The position numbers and the translations under genes are program-made. Below the pieces are notes generated by a model. It saw only the letters and a program-made list of their open reading frames with translations. It searched no databases and was not told the origin of the DNA. Below, one piece after another: positions 46,801 to 58,000 of a stretch of 64,000 nt of DNA. Source of the DNA: Hygrocybe punicea (Eukaryota > Basidiomycota > Agaricomycetes > Agaricales > Hygrophoraceae); NCBI GenBank assembly GCA_963556145.1, contig OY744464.1:6547508-6611507 (forward strand), given 5' to 3'. The stretch's first letter is position 1; each line of letters starts with the position of its first letter.

Positions 46801-49319
46801 CACATCCAACAGACTCGGAAGACGACCCCCCACAGATCCCGCTCGAAAAACCGTGCCCGGAAAGCCCCAGAACGGCCGCAACGACCCCGTCCAACATGGA
46901 GCGTCACCCACACGTCGAACGCAAAACGGAGACCCGGTAGTCGAAGGAAAGCGCGCGCATTGCAACGGCTGTTGCATGTGCAGTCCCAGGTACGCCCGTC
47001 CTCGCCGTCCCCGCGGTTCCCGTGCAGGAAAACGCGTCCGCGCGCGCAAATCCAACGTGAATACGCGTATTGACGCGTCCCCACCCGTTTCCGTCTCGTT
47101 TCGGCCCCCATCTTCGCGTACGCCCTCGCAATTGTCCCCAGGGGTGTTCCAACACACGCCGCCATCGACTGCGCCCGCGCCGTCCCCGGAAAAATGCGTC
47201 CGCGCGCGCCAACGCAACGTTAACACGCGTATCGACGCGTCCCCCCTCGTTTCTGGCTCAAATGGCCCCCCGTTTGCACCTACGGACACGCTGTCGTCCC
47301 CAGAGACGAACCGTGATGCGCCGCCACCGTCTGCGCCCTCGCCAGCCTCAGGACAACCCGCCCACGCGCCCCAACGCGTCGAAAACACGTGTATCGACAC
47401 AACCACCTCCGTTTCACCCTCGTTTCGCCCACCGTCACCGTCTACGCCCTCGCCGTCATCCCAAGAGGCCAGCCGTGACATGCCCCCACCGTTTGAGCCC
47501 GCGTCGTCCCCAGGAATCCGCGCTAGCACCCCGCAGACGCCGTTTTCAACATCGGCCCCCGTTTCTGCCCCCATTCCACTCCCATTTCACCTGCCGTCAG
47601 CATCTACGCCCTCTCCGTCATCCCCGGATGCAAGCCACGACGTACACCCATCGTTTGAACGTGCACCATCCCCAGGAAAACGCCTCCGCGCACGCCCAAG
47701 GCCGATTTCCACGCGTCCCGGCGCGTCTGCCTCCGTTTCACCCCCGTTTCGCCCCGCGTTCACGTCCACGGCCTCGACATCGTCCCTAGAGGCGAACCAT
47801 TACACGCCCCCGCCGTCTGACCCCGTGCCGTCGCCAGAAAAATGCGTCCGCGCGCATATCGACACATCCGCCCCCGTTCCGCTCTCGTTTCAACCCCCGG
47901 CAGCCGCGTACCACCGACAGGACCCCCATATCGCCCTCCGTGACACCGTTCAAGCCGCCCCCGCCGCGTTTGAGCCTCCAACGCCGTCCCACATCGCCCC
48001 ACCATTGGCCCCTGCATTCCATCATCCAGGACCAACGCCGGACCCACAGACCAGCCCCTACGCCCATGTTCATGCCCCTGCGCCTCTGTACAGCACTCTC
48101 CCGTCCCAAACGAGTCCGCCCCCGTCCTTCTTCGATGCCCCCAACACACCACGTCACCCGCTACCCCAGTCAACCCCGCATGCCCACGATCCACCCCACG
48201 GAGCCTTGCAGGCCCATTTGGTAGCCCATACCATGACCCCGTGCTCAACCCCATCCTGCTACGCCCATGCACCGCCGCTCCATGACTTCGTTCCACTAAT
48301 CCAAACTGGCCTACTTGAGGTCATGTCCTCTGTGCCTGAACTGGAGTCTGTTGCTGTTGACGATATACGTTCAACCTTACTTGCGCTCGAGTCGGCATTG
48401 CTATCCCTTAAGGCTGTCAAAGTTTTGGAGCAGAAGATGGTTAAGTTGGCTGATCGGTTAGAGAAGTTGGAAGGTTATGTGTTGGAAGATTATTGTTGAG
48501 TTCATTGGATTTTTTTGTTTTTTGTTTTTGTTTTTGTTTTTGTTTTCAGTATTGTCCCTCCCCTCCCTCCTCACTTTTTTTTCCACCTGTTTCTTCATTC
48601 CTTGCCTTGTGTGAGACTGAGGACAGTCTCTATTTGTGTCCCTAGTGGATGTAGAGATTGATATCTCTCTGTGTGCGTATTCTCTTATTTTCCATTGTTA
48701 CAGTTTACCTTATCTTCTTTACAATCCCACTTCACCATTTCTTCACCACAGTCCATTTATAGATACTATACAGTACCTATATAGTGGCTTGTGTACATAG
48801 TTACAAACAAGTTGAGTTTTGGGTTTTGACCCCAGTGACAACGATCTCGCACACCCCGAATCCGCCCCTACCCAGACAGCGTTCACCACACCGACGAGCC
48901 GGAGAGGCAACATCCATGCAGCATCTGACATTCCAGACTTCGGCAACATATCGTTGGGGCAGCCAACAGCGCTTGTGAATGAGCTTGACAGGTACCTGCG
49001 GGAGCCAGTTGAGAATGTAAAGGAGCCACTTCGCTGGTGGTATCAGAACCACGCCCTATATCCCAAACTCTCACGAATGGCCTTAGATTACCTCAGTATC
49101 CCTGCAACCTCAACAGCTGTGGAGAGGGTATTTTCACATGGTCGGCATCTTCTTCCTTTCACTCGTAACGGACTCTCGGCTACTTCCATTCGCACTTATC
49201 TTTGTCTTGGGTCTTGGGCCTGCAGCAACTTGGTTCGATTGGCAGATTTGCAGGCTGCCATCAAGGGCAAGAAGAGGAAACGTGCTTCGGTTGGATCTGA
49301 TGACTTAGTAACAGAATAA
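43873..49319 (+). CDS. hAT transposase, disrupted by an LTR element insertion
   Basis: Exons: 43873-44116, 44171-44904, 44956-45832, 45874-46011, and, after the inserted LTR element, 48895-49319. The introns are GT..AG of 41-54 nt. Together the exons give 805 codons without a stop. The N-terminus is Ser/Thr-rich. A BED-type zinc finger follows (CHFFPCGARTCK, then LDKKDQASTANLRHHAIRCW). The RNase H-like catalytic region has D in FATDTWTSPN and D in FNADNATSND, an acidic insert (45180-45300) and CFNHTLQLSAK. The C-terminus has the hAT dimerisation region (YPKLSRMALDYLSIPATSTA, then VERVFSHGR). It would cut and paste hAT elements; here it is split and inactive. Confidence 0.88.
46012..46252 (+). 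repeat. 5' LTR of the 46-kb gag-only element
   Basis: A 241-bp direct repeat partner of 48650-48890. It is followed by TC and the TGG-starting primer-binding site (46255-46271). Confidence 0.9.
46277..48499 (+). CDS. Proline-rich Gag-like protein of the 46-kb LTR element
   Basis: The frame is open from just after the primer-binding site (46277) to the stop at 48499, about 740 codons, but has no ATG until about 46754 (MTSTSGSLTA). The start is therefore uncertain, possibly non-ATG or spliced. A Ser/Thr-rich N-terminal part is followed by a Cys block (HCNGCCMCSPRYARPR). Then come about five degenerate 45-50-residue units, each with a RVNTRIDAS-like start and SFRPPSPSTPSPSS-like middle (47.0-47.87 kb), and a Pro/His-rich part. 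The C-terminal coiled coil is IRSTLLALESALLSLKAVKV then LEQKMVKLADRLEKLEGYV. No zinc knuckle, protease or RT. A Gag-type structural role is inferred from position; it is not a recognised domain. Confidence 0.6.
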   Translation, partial: SSTTIASSSRIPPSDRHLQDLPRRTLQQELSLAAFDPTIDDDFFQIVPDHLARHNNFPLVSGSNTPLYLSSDSLKSVDIPIITITPDSSDLSSTPASPTSPTSTSLEPPSTSSLLTSKTPSSSSSPSSSSSTPSSPTLPDPLIVHPTTASSTSQLLPPTMTSTSGSLTAPHTHLNTSNRLGRRPPTDPARKTVPGKPQNGRNDPVQHGASPTRRTQNGDPVVEGKRAHCNGCCMCSPRYARPRRPRGSRAGKRVRARKSNVNTRIDASPPVSVSFRPPSSRTPSQLSPGVFQHTPPSTAPAPSPEKCVRARQRNVNTRIDASPLVSGSNGPPFAPTDTLSSPETNRDAPPPSAPSPASGQPAHAPQRVENTCIDTTTSVSPSFRPPSPSTPSPSSQEASRDMPPPFEPASSPGIRASTPQTPFSTSAPVSAPIPLPFHLPSASTPSPSSPDASHDVHPSFERAPSPGKRLRARPRPISTRPGASASVSPPFRPAFTSTASTSSLEANHYTPPPSDPVPSPEKCVRAHIDTSAPVPLSFQPPAAAYHRQDPHIALRDTVQAAPAAFEPPTPSHIAPPLAPAFHHPGPTPDPQTSPYAHVHAPAPLYSTLPSQTSPPPSFFDAPNTPRHPLPQSTPHAHDPPHGALQAHLVAHTMTPCSTPSCYAHAPPLHDFVPLIQTGLLEVMSSVPELESVAVDDIRSTLLALESALLSLKAVKVLEQKMVKLADRLEKLEGYVLEDYC
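48650..48890 (+). repeat. 3' LTR of the 46-kb gag-only element
   Basis: A 241-bp partner of 46012-46252. It is preceded by GACTGAGGACAGTC (48613-48626), a palindromic motif near the 3' LTR, and a less purine-rich tract than usual. Confidence 0.9.
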
Positions 49320-49503
49320 AGTTGTATATGGACTAATGATCAATTGTAGCACGGGTACTGAGGTACCCGTGAATTTTGTAGTAAACCCCTTGGGGACGGG
49401 TACGGTGCGCACCATACCCGTTACCTATCTCGGGTGCGGTTTCTGCAGGTACGGTTACGGTTAAGATATTTTTGACCCGCGGTATACCCATGTCAGGCCC
49501 TAA

Positions 49504-51086
49504 CAGCCATTTTCTTAATTCTTGACACTTTTTGAATTTTTTAACTGTTTAAGAAAATGATGACTTAGAAAAATTTACCATGTGAAGTTATGTATCTTGT
49601 GAAATACTGAATGGATTTGAATGGTTATATAGGCAAAATTTATCTATTTCATAAGGGCTTTTCAGCTGTACCATCATATCCAAGAAATACTAAGTGTGTG
49701 CAGAGATATAGATGACATAAGATGGAATAGCTACTGAACCTTATGTGAAGTGTAACTTGACGAATACAGCACCAATTTAAGAGATTGTAAGGAATGAAAT
49801 GTTCCATTTTTCAAGGAGAATACACTCCAATACCGGGATTTTTGATAAACTCAGATCTTTACTTGATAATTGTAATATTCTAGTTTTATGGGAATATTGC
49901 TAATTTAAATTTCAATAACACAAAATATCAAAAATCCCGGTATTGGAGTGTATTCTCCTTGAAAAATGGAACATTTCATTCCTTACAATCTCTTAAATTG
50001 GTGCTGTATTCGTCAAGTTACACTTCACATAAGGTTCAGTAGCTATTCCATCTTATGTCATCTATATCTCTGCGCACACTTAGTATTTCTTGGATATGAT
50101 GGTACAGCTGAAAAGCCCTTATGAAATAGATAAATTTTGCCTATATAACCATTCAAATCCATTCAGTATTTCACAAGATACATAACTTCACATGGTAAAT
50201 TTTTCTAAGTCATCATTTTCTTAAACAGTTAAAAAATTCAAAAAGTGTCAAGAATTACAGCCGTTTTTGTAATTGTTGGCAGTAACTCAGCTTTTTTCAA
50301 TCAATTAGAAAAATATGGACTTAGTAGAATTTTGAATGCTGAGTTGTGTATCTCATGAGATACTGCATGGATTGGGATGGTTATGGAGGGAAAGTTGTAC
50401 TATTTCTTAAGGGCTATCAATTCCTGTAATTACATTTGGACAATGTTCAGTGTATGGTGAGTTGTGGATGAAATAAAAGGTAAACCAGTGTTTTTTAACA
50501 CCCAAAATGATATTGTCAAATTATGGCATCAAATGAACTCCTATAAAGAAGATTGTAAGGGGGAAGTTGTTCATTTTTTCAAGGGCTAGAAGTACATATA
50601 CCGTGTTTTTCTTTATTTTTTCTCCTTTGAGCCAATATTACATCTGTACTGTGTTTGTCTGCATTAGGTCTGAAATATGACATGAATCATAAATATTGCT
50701 CAAAGGAGAAAAAATAAAGAAAAACACAGTATATGCACTTCTAGCCCTTGAAAAAATGAACAACTTCCCCCTTACAATCTTCTTTATAGGAGTTCATTTG
50801 ATGCCATAATTTGACAATATCATTTTGGGTGTTAAAAAACACTGGTTTACCTTTTATTTCATCCACAACTCACCATACACTGAACATTGTCCAAATGTAA
50901 TTACAGGAATTGATAGCCCTTAAGAAATAGTACAACTTTCCCTCCATAACCATCCCAATCCATGCAGTATCTCATGAGATACACAACTCAGCATTCAAAA
51001 TTCTACTAAGTCCATATTTTTCTAATTGATTGAAAAAAGCTGAGTTACTGCCAACAATTACAAAAACGGCTGTAAGAAAACGGCTG
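49504..51086. mobile_element. Palindromic MITE (CAGCC family), contains another copy
   Basis: The left end CAGCCATTTTCTTAATTCTT and the right end's complement CAGCCGTTTTCTTAATTCTT define the element; TA follows on the right (51087-51088). Its arms (about 360 bp) meet near 49890. The copy at 50258-51072 inserted close to its right end. Without it the element is about 766 bp. Confidence 0.78.
50258..51072. mobile_element. Palindromic MITE (CAGCC family), 815 bp
   Basis: Ends CAGCCGTTTTTGTAATTG and its complement, flanked by TA (50256-50257, 51073-51074). Stems of about 400 bp match nearly perfectly around a centre near 50665. Same length as the MITE at 3890-5322 once that one's insertion is discounted. 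Inserted into the older MITE 49504-51086. Confidence 0.85.
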
Positions 51087-51507
51087 TAACATTTAAACGT
51101 GGCTGTGCCGTCAGAAACGAAATGTTTTCACATAAATCATTTATAAATGCTGCGGGAAGTCACCCAATAGGATTACAAGAATTACCTGCTAACTAGCACC
51201 TCAGGAGTTCCAACATTTAGTTGGGGTCTAAAGTGGTTTCTAAAGTGAGCGGAAAAATATAATTTTTAGATTTACATTTAGGCCTAGCCTAAATATTGAA
51301 TTTAAGTCACAAATAAATGTACATCTAAAGTATTTATTTAGTTTCATCTTTAGACTAGTTTTACAATTAAAATGATGACCTGTTCTAAATTGTGGAAGGA
51401 AAACAGAATTTCGCTACAAGTTTACTCAAATTTGCTAGTCTAAATTTAGGTATCATCCAAAGGCAGGCCAAAATTTAAACTTTCAGTGTGACTAAAATAA
51501 TGGATCA

Positions 51508-51521
51508 CCTTGCTTGCAAGG
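51508..51521. other. 5'-terminal palindrome of the Helitron
   Basis: CCTTGC and GCAAGG separated by TT, three bases inside the 5' TC. It may be recognised by the Rep protein; that is inference only. Confidence 0.5.
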
Positions 51522-51706
51522 TCATATCCCCCCCCATAATTCTCTGCCAAAGACAAATAGACGTAAATAATTATGTATAGTGTTTAATACGTCCTTTGCC
51601 GTCTCGTCTAGGACGGTGTTGGCCGTGAGACTATGTCTCTCGAGGTAGAGGGGTTCCTGCCCGTCTCCTTTTTTTAAATCACACACCTCCGTCCTGCACC
51701 TTTAAG

Positions 51707-51898
51707 TTGTTTTACACGGACGACAAGGCCAACTTTGGCCCCTACGTGGATGTTTTTAGCTCCGTGTATAGGGGCGTGAAGGGTGTTCATTGGCATGGGG
51801 AATTTGTTGTGTTTCGGGCAGGTTGTGTAGTAAATATGAGACGCATTGATGATGGCCTTTCTTGGCTTGCGCCCTGTTGGTTTCTTGATATGTACTAA
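51707..51898 (+). other. Short ORF near the Helitron 5' end, doubtful
   Basis: About 63 codons (FYTDDKANFGPYVDVFSSVY) without an ATG at its start. It could be the tail of a captured gene fragment, which Helitrons often carry. No recognised domain. Confidence 0.2.
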
Positions 51899-52020
51899 AG
51901 TGGAAACTCTGGTGTAAGTCGGTCATGTTTTTATTTCACGTTACATGGTGTGCATAAGCGTTCGTTTCGCAAAACTGGTTGGAGGAAACAACAGGAGGCA
52001 AAAGCTTGTACTAAATGAAG

Positions 52021-55000
52021 CTACGCGGTGAGGTGATTTTGTGTCATTTCATTTAAGGACTTGAGTCTTGCGTCTTCATCTCGGAGGTCCTCGGATGGGT
52101 GTTTGGTGAACAATTCGTCCTGAAAGTCTCTGAGCAAACGGATGTTGTCCCTTCCCTTGCTTCGAGAGAGGGCTACGTAAGCGCTGAAGGGGCTCAAGGA
52201 TCCGCTGGGGGGCTTCGCGAGGTCGACGACAACGTTCGATATTGTTTGGCCTTGTGATTTATAATCGGTGAAGGCATATGCGGCCGTGAGGGCGAATTGT
52301 CTGCGGATGATCTTTGTTGGGCTTTGTTTTTCGTCGTGGATTGTAAAAGTTGAAGTGGATGGCGAAATGGGGATGAGACCAGGGGGAATGCCATCCAGTC
52401 GCAAGTTCGTGACCATGTCCGGCTTGAAAAGGACCAGCGCGGGTGGGTATCGCAAAATGCTCGCGCCGTAAAGCGCTGTGAGAGTGCCTGGCGGCTCCCG
52501 GGGGTCCAATATGATGTCGACGACCTCGCCCCTCGTCCCGTTGGCCAGGTCGGCCTCCGTGGCGATGTTTAAAAGCACCATGGCCTTCATACCGACTGCC
52601 AGCTCAACCTTTTCCGGTAGTTTCCCTGTCGATGTGTCTTTCATGCCTGCAACTACAACACGTTGTCGTAAAGTGAGAGGTTGCTCTTTAAAAATAAGTT
52701 CGTTATGGATGAATGGATAAAGACAGTCCACACTGACTTTGACTCGTCGCCAAGTCCTCGGAGGGGCAGAGCCAGACTGGGTTGCCCGTTCGCTGACTAT
52801 GCTTCCTGAGGGCATGCCTGTTCCAGGCGACGCGGACCCCATGACGTGAGGTAACAAGAATAGCGTCCTCCCACGGCGGGAGTTGGAAGTTGGGAATGTC
52901 GCAATCTGGTGTTGTCAAAACAAGATCCCGTATCACTTTAATGTCCTCGCCGGTGCAGTCTCCATTGCGAGAGCGCTCCAATACCTCGCTCCACTTCTTA
53001 TCCACGATTCGGTTTTGCTCACTGAGGTTGACGACAGTGTTGAATTGAAGATAGAGAGAACGTCCAAGCACGTCAGATGCGTGGTTTCCACCTTTTGAAT
53101 ATAAGGAACCTGTGATGTTCCCCACCGGAGGAAATTGGTGGAAGTCCCCTACCAGTATGATGTTGAGTCCCCCAAAAGGGAGCGTTGACTGGGTTCCTGC
53201 GGATCGTCCCCGCACAGTGCTTGTGATTTTGGACAGTGAGGCCAACACCGTTTTCGTCAACATGGAGCACTTGGTGGGCACTATATTGTTGTTTCTTCTC
53301 TGTTCCATGTCTTTGCTTGGGCGCTCGACCCATCCCTCCGCACGCGGCGTCCTTATGGGGATTCCTGCCCACCAATGCAAAGTGACCCCTCCGATGAGGC
53401 TTGCCGCCACCCCTGATGTGGCGGTCTTGGCTAACAAATGAGACGCGTTGAGCTCTGCGAACGTGTGAGTGATTGCATTAATGACAGTGGACTTGCCAGT
53501 GCCGCCCTGCCCCAACAACATCATGAGGAGTTGTTTCGGATTGCGACCTGCGAGGTGATCCTTCAAATGCTGGTGGACAATGTGATGCGCGCGACCCTGA
53601 TCCTCATTCAGGCCGCGTGACCGGGAGGGGTTATCCTCCTCCTGAATTGGTGAAAGCACCACCGCCTCCAATTGTGTCGGTGAAGACCCTATAGTTAGGT
53701 GTGACAAATCCAACGGGTCGTGGTGAAATGGGCTCTCCGTACTCTTCCATGGAGCGGCGGACGACTGAATGATCTTGCTCCAAGCCTCGAATTGAGCCAT
53801 GTCTTGCTGTGTGGCCATGCGGAGCCGTCTTTCCATTGTCAATCCCACGGCCGCATCCTCTTGAAAAATCCCGACTTTCATAGCGATGTCGATCGCGCCC
53901 TTACCGAAATTGATTTCTCTTGCAGGCCAACAGCCCTGCCTCGCATGTTCGACATCTTCCTCCGTCCATTCAATCATGGGGAGACCGGAACCAATGTTGG
54001 GGACCGCCCCATCCAGATTAACATCGTGAAAAATCCTGGCTTGGTGGGGGGGCAGGACAGCCTTTGTTCGTTTCGCACCTGCTGAATCTGCGCTGTCGTG
54101 GTAATACTGTACGTTGCAGAGAAAACGTCGGAACCTTGGGCGTGCGCCCTCTCTGAAAGTTTGGAAAGCGTCAGGAAGGCCTTGTCCCTCCGAAACAACA
54201 TCGCGTGGCACTCGCCACGGAACCAACAACAACAACATGTGCGCACAATACAGTTGATAAACTTCGGCCTTGTCATTGCGAGGAAGCCAGGGTCCCGTGA
54301 ACTCCGGCAGTGTTTCATGACCGGCACTGCGGAGCACGCGGCATCGGTCCCCCCTGTCGCTGCTCGGTAAATATGCAAAACGGTCATGGCGCGGCCTCCC
54401 CCTGTTCCGTGGCTGATTTGGCACCTTTCGCTCTGGCATCTTCCCTTCGTAGGTTTCCGTTATAAAATCGAGGAAGTTCCACCCCTCCAGACGCTCGCCT
54501 CGGTCCATATAATCTTTCAATTGGTCCCTCATTTCCAATCGACCTTCAACCACCTCCAGTCGCACCACAGGGTCCTGCCACAATGTGTCAGACCTTTGCC
54601 TCTCGAGACAGGCGTCCACATACCTCTAAAGTGCCTGACCCTGGCGACTCGTGAACTTGTGGGCCCACACTTGTTTCATCCGGCGCTGAAGTCGGCGTGC
54701 TGTGAGTATGTATGTCAGCTGCTGTTGCGTGAAGTGGCCTCTCATTGCGTACCTTAAAAACCTTGTTTCAGGGAAATGCTCCCTCACCAATCGCGCAAGA
54801 GGCTCTGTATAAATGGACGCGTAGGTGTGTGAAAGGTAGCGGTCTCCCCAACCCATTAAGTAACTTGTCACTTCCGGAGCACTAAATTCTTGTTCACGGC
54901 TCAAAGTGTTGGTGCATCTTTGAATGAGTCTTTGGTTTTGCTTCCTCAGGTCGGATGTCGCCGCCTCTTGTGCGTTGTGAAAGGCCAGGCGTGTCACCAG

Positions 55001-58000
55001 TAAGGCGGATGTATTGGAAGACACAGTTTGTTTTTTCGTAGCGTAGTTGGTGATGTACCACGAGATATCCTTTGTCTCCGCCCCATGAGTAATGATTTTG
55101 ATGTCGTGATTGGATCGCACCGTCTGCAACAATGTCGGGTTCCAGTTGTTAAAGTAAGGGAAGATCCGCTTGGGACCCCACGAGCCATCTTCGTTTACCC
55201 AATCCCGTCTCGCGACAGGAAACGGGGCACGACGCTTGCATTGGAGCCTGTTGTCCCTCATTTGCAGGCACGTAATGATCCCACAAGTGTGCACCTGCAC
55301 CGCCCTTGCCAAAACCGCCTCCGTCTTCTGACGCTCATCCTCGTAATGTGGGCGTCGAGGGTCACAGGGCCTAGAATAAGACACCCCTTTCTCCTTTGTG
55401 CCGCGTCCGGCGGGTATGCTCGGGACGTCAGCCTTCACCACCTGACCTATGTATTGAGAGAGCTTGTCGCGAAAGCCTTCAGACCGGAGCCTCTCCTTCA
55501 TGGTGGCCGCTGTAGGTGCCCCTGCGAGCCACAATACAATGTGTAAATGCAGCGTGCCCCTCCCCTGTGCCTCAACAGTGCCCGCATAAGCTGACACCCG
55601 CCCAAATATACCTTCTCGCCTTTTAATTTTGCCGCTGCTAGAAGGGTCTGCGTCTACCCCAAAAAGAGTCGTTAAGATGGTGCGGATAACGTGGTGAAAA
55701 AACTGCGCCGCCGCAAAAGGGTCCGCCGCAATTGTGCGCGCTCTTGTTTGTGCGTCTGGCCCCGCCGTCTTCACGAAGTTGTCCAGGTCAATCTCGTGCC
55801 CCGCGAGCACTTGTGCTATGGGGTCGTGTGTATCCGAGGGGTTGATGGTGATCCAAAGTGAAGGAGGGTTGAAGACAGCCACCGCACCCCATATCTTTGC
55901 CCTGACATTCCTGCGCGACTCATCCGTTCCCATCACTTTCGCCCGCACAGCCGTCAAGTGTCGCCTGAGCGCCCTCACCGCCGGGTTTGAGAATTGAACT
56001 CCTCGAGCCTCCTCCGTGCTCGCCTTCAAAAGATCGCTTGGTGTGATCTCCTTGATGGCATTCTGGTTCTTCACAAAGGCGCTCTTTTTAATATGTATCG
56101 CGGCGTAGCGACAGACTGCCCTTTTTTGCAGAACGCCAAAGACCTGAAACATGAAGTGCAAGTCTAGGCGAAAACGCCGATCGCCATATCTCAACGCCCA
56201 TCGCACGTGTTCACCATAAGACACCGACGCAGGCCGGTCAACCTCGAACCCGCCCTCCCCATACGGAAAAAGGACGGGAAACGCACCCAAGAGATGATTA
56301 GGTTCCTCAGCGCTGCCTCCGGTCCGTTTGTCGTTGTCGTCCACACGCGCATATTCGTTTATGAAGGCCCCTCCCCTTCGGATGGCATACTGAGCCTGGC
56401 CTTGGGAACTTCCGCTGTTGAAAAACGCGTTGGTCACTACGTCTTTGTCCGGGAGCCCGCACGCGTCCACGTCTACGACACCATGCGCTTGCAAAGCAAC
56501 GACCGCGGGCTCTGCGGTTGATATCATCAATACGGCTCCCTGACCCACCAACGTTACTCACCTGCACCAAACCCTTCGTCTCCGTCTACTTCCATGATAT
56601 CTATCACGTCCGCGGCATGGACTGCCATGTCGTCGACAACCTCCGTCTCCATTGCAGAGTCGCCTCCTGTTGAAAACCCCCCCTCAGCTTCACTCAAAAT
56701 GTAAGTGCAAGAAACTCACCTCCACCCTCCCCTTCTTGCTCGTCCTCGTCCGGCACGTAACCGTCCCTCTCGCGCTCCAAAGCCGCAATGTCTGTGCTGT
56801 GTTTCGCCGTGAGTCTGATCTCTGACGGCACGTCATCCTCAGGCAACCCCGCCAGATTCTCCTCCGAGATCCTCACCGCTGCATACAAAGGGTTGTGTTG
56901 GCATAACCACTCGATCGCGCTGCGCACTCGATCCCGACGAACCCTGAAGAGTCCACACATGCAACTGTCTGGGAGATTGCGTGGACCAATTATCGTCACG
57001 CCGATGACAGATGCCAAAATTCGGCCTGGAGGCGGTAGCGTGTCCGAGTCAACCATGTCTGCAATGTCCTGTGTGTTCAACCGGTAAGTGGACACATTCC
57101 CACGCACCGCGCTGTTGAGGCCGTTGTCGTTCCAATTACGTGCCCCCTTCACTTTCGGAAACAACTTGACAATATACGCCGCCGGGTAGTACCTCGCGAC
57201 CAGCACTTTCTCGGGGAGGGTCAAAACCGCCAGCTCATGGGGGACGTCTCCGATCCACATGTTATTCACCAAAGAAAGACGCGGTGTCACCCCTTTGCGC
57301 AGCTTCCTGATACATTCACCACAAACAGCCCCTTCCGGCGGACTTCCCGTGATCGCCGCAGTATGGAGCAGCATTCCATTGTGGAGCACATGAGCCGGGT
57401 GTGCTTGGTGGGGGCTGAGGAGGTCAACGTAAGGCATATCGCTTATCTTCATCCCCTCAGTATTGGATTTACACCCTTCCCTTGCGCACACAATGCACAC
57501 CGCTCTGCACAACGCGGCGTTACCTGTCTCCTCTATGAAATCGACGATCATCTCGTTGATCACGTCTTGCGTAGGGCTGTTGAGGTAAACGTCGTCATCC
57601 TCCGCCCCCAGCGCCTCCCTTCCCGCGTCCAGAACGGCCGCATTCATTGGTTCATCTGCAGCCGAATCCAATAACAGTTCATTGAGAGCAATGACAGACC
57701 GTTTTCGCATTGCTCCTTGTCGAAAAACCTCCTGCGTTTCCTCGTCTTCCGACGCGATCCTCGCAATTAATAAATCGCGACTCCTCGTCTCCCGACGTGC
57801 AAGGCTGAGATGCTTGGGACAAAGAGCCAACAGCTCCTTGACAGTGAGTCCGCTCAGCTGTCTCTTCAGGCTTGCCGCGCAGTGACCATCCATTTCTGTG
57901 GCCCACCCAAAGACCACCACACATTTATATTCCATTCGGGTTATCATGTCCTTGATCCTTCCACATCCAACCTGAACACCTGTTTCAAACGGCACGCCAA

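Larger units (their letters stand above)
46012..48890 (+). mobile_element. Gag-only LTR retrotransposon with 241-bp LTRs inside the hAT gene
   Basis: LTRs 46012-46252 and 48650-48890 (241 bp each) differ at only a few positions, start TGTAGAGATTG and end CACCACA. The duplicated target is CCGA (46008-46011, 48891-48894), which falls inside the transposase reading frame. Two bases after the 5' LTR is TGGAGCCCACCGCGAGG, a tRNA-type primer-binding site nearly identical to that of the element at 8483-13025. There is one long ORF and no pol genes. The near-identical LTRs point to a recent insertion. Confidence 0.9.
43591..49502 (+). mobile_element. hAT DNA transposon interrupted by an LTR element
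   Basis: The TIRs are TAGGGCCTGACACGGGT at 43591 and the reverse complement of TAGGGCCTGACATGGGT at 49502. Subterminal zones are rich in GGTACGG/ACGGGT motifs. It encodes a BED-finger hAT transposase. The flanking 8-mers (ATATTGGT and ACAGCCAT) do not match; the right flank is now the end of a palindromic MITE that may have replaced it. Without the LTR insertion (46012-48894) the element is about 3.0 kb. Confidence 0.85.

Noticed and set aside
52686..52737. Frameshift in the RepHel helicase
   Set aside because: A 52-nt GT..AG intron joins the two frames exactly and the product reads SEDLATSQKQPLTLRQRV, as expected for the family.
54994..55546. Plus-strand ORFs antisense to the RepHel exons
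   Set aside because: They are shadows of the conserved minus-strand coding sequence and have no recognisable domains.
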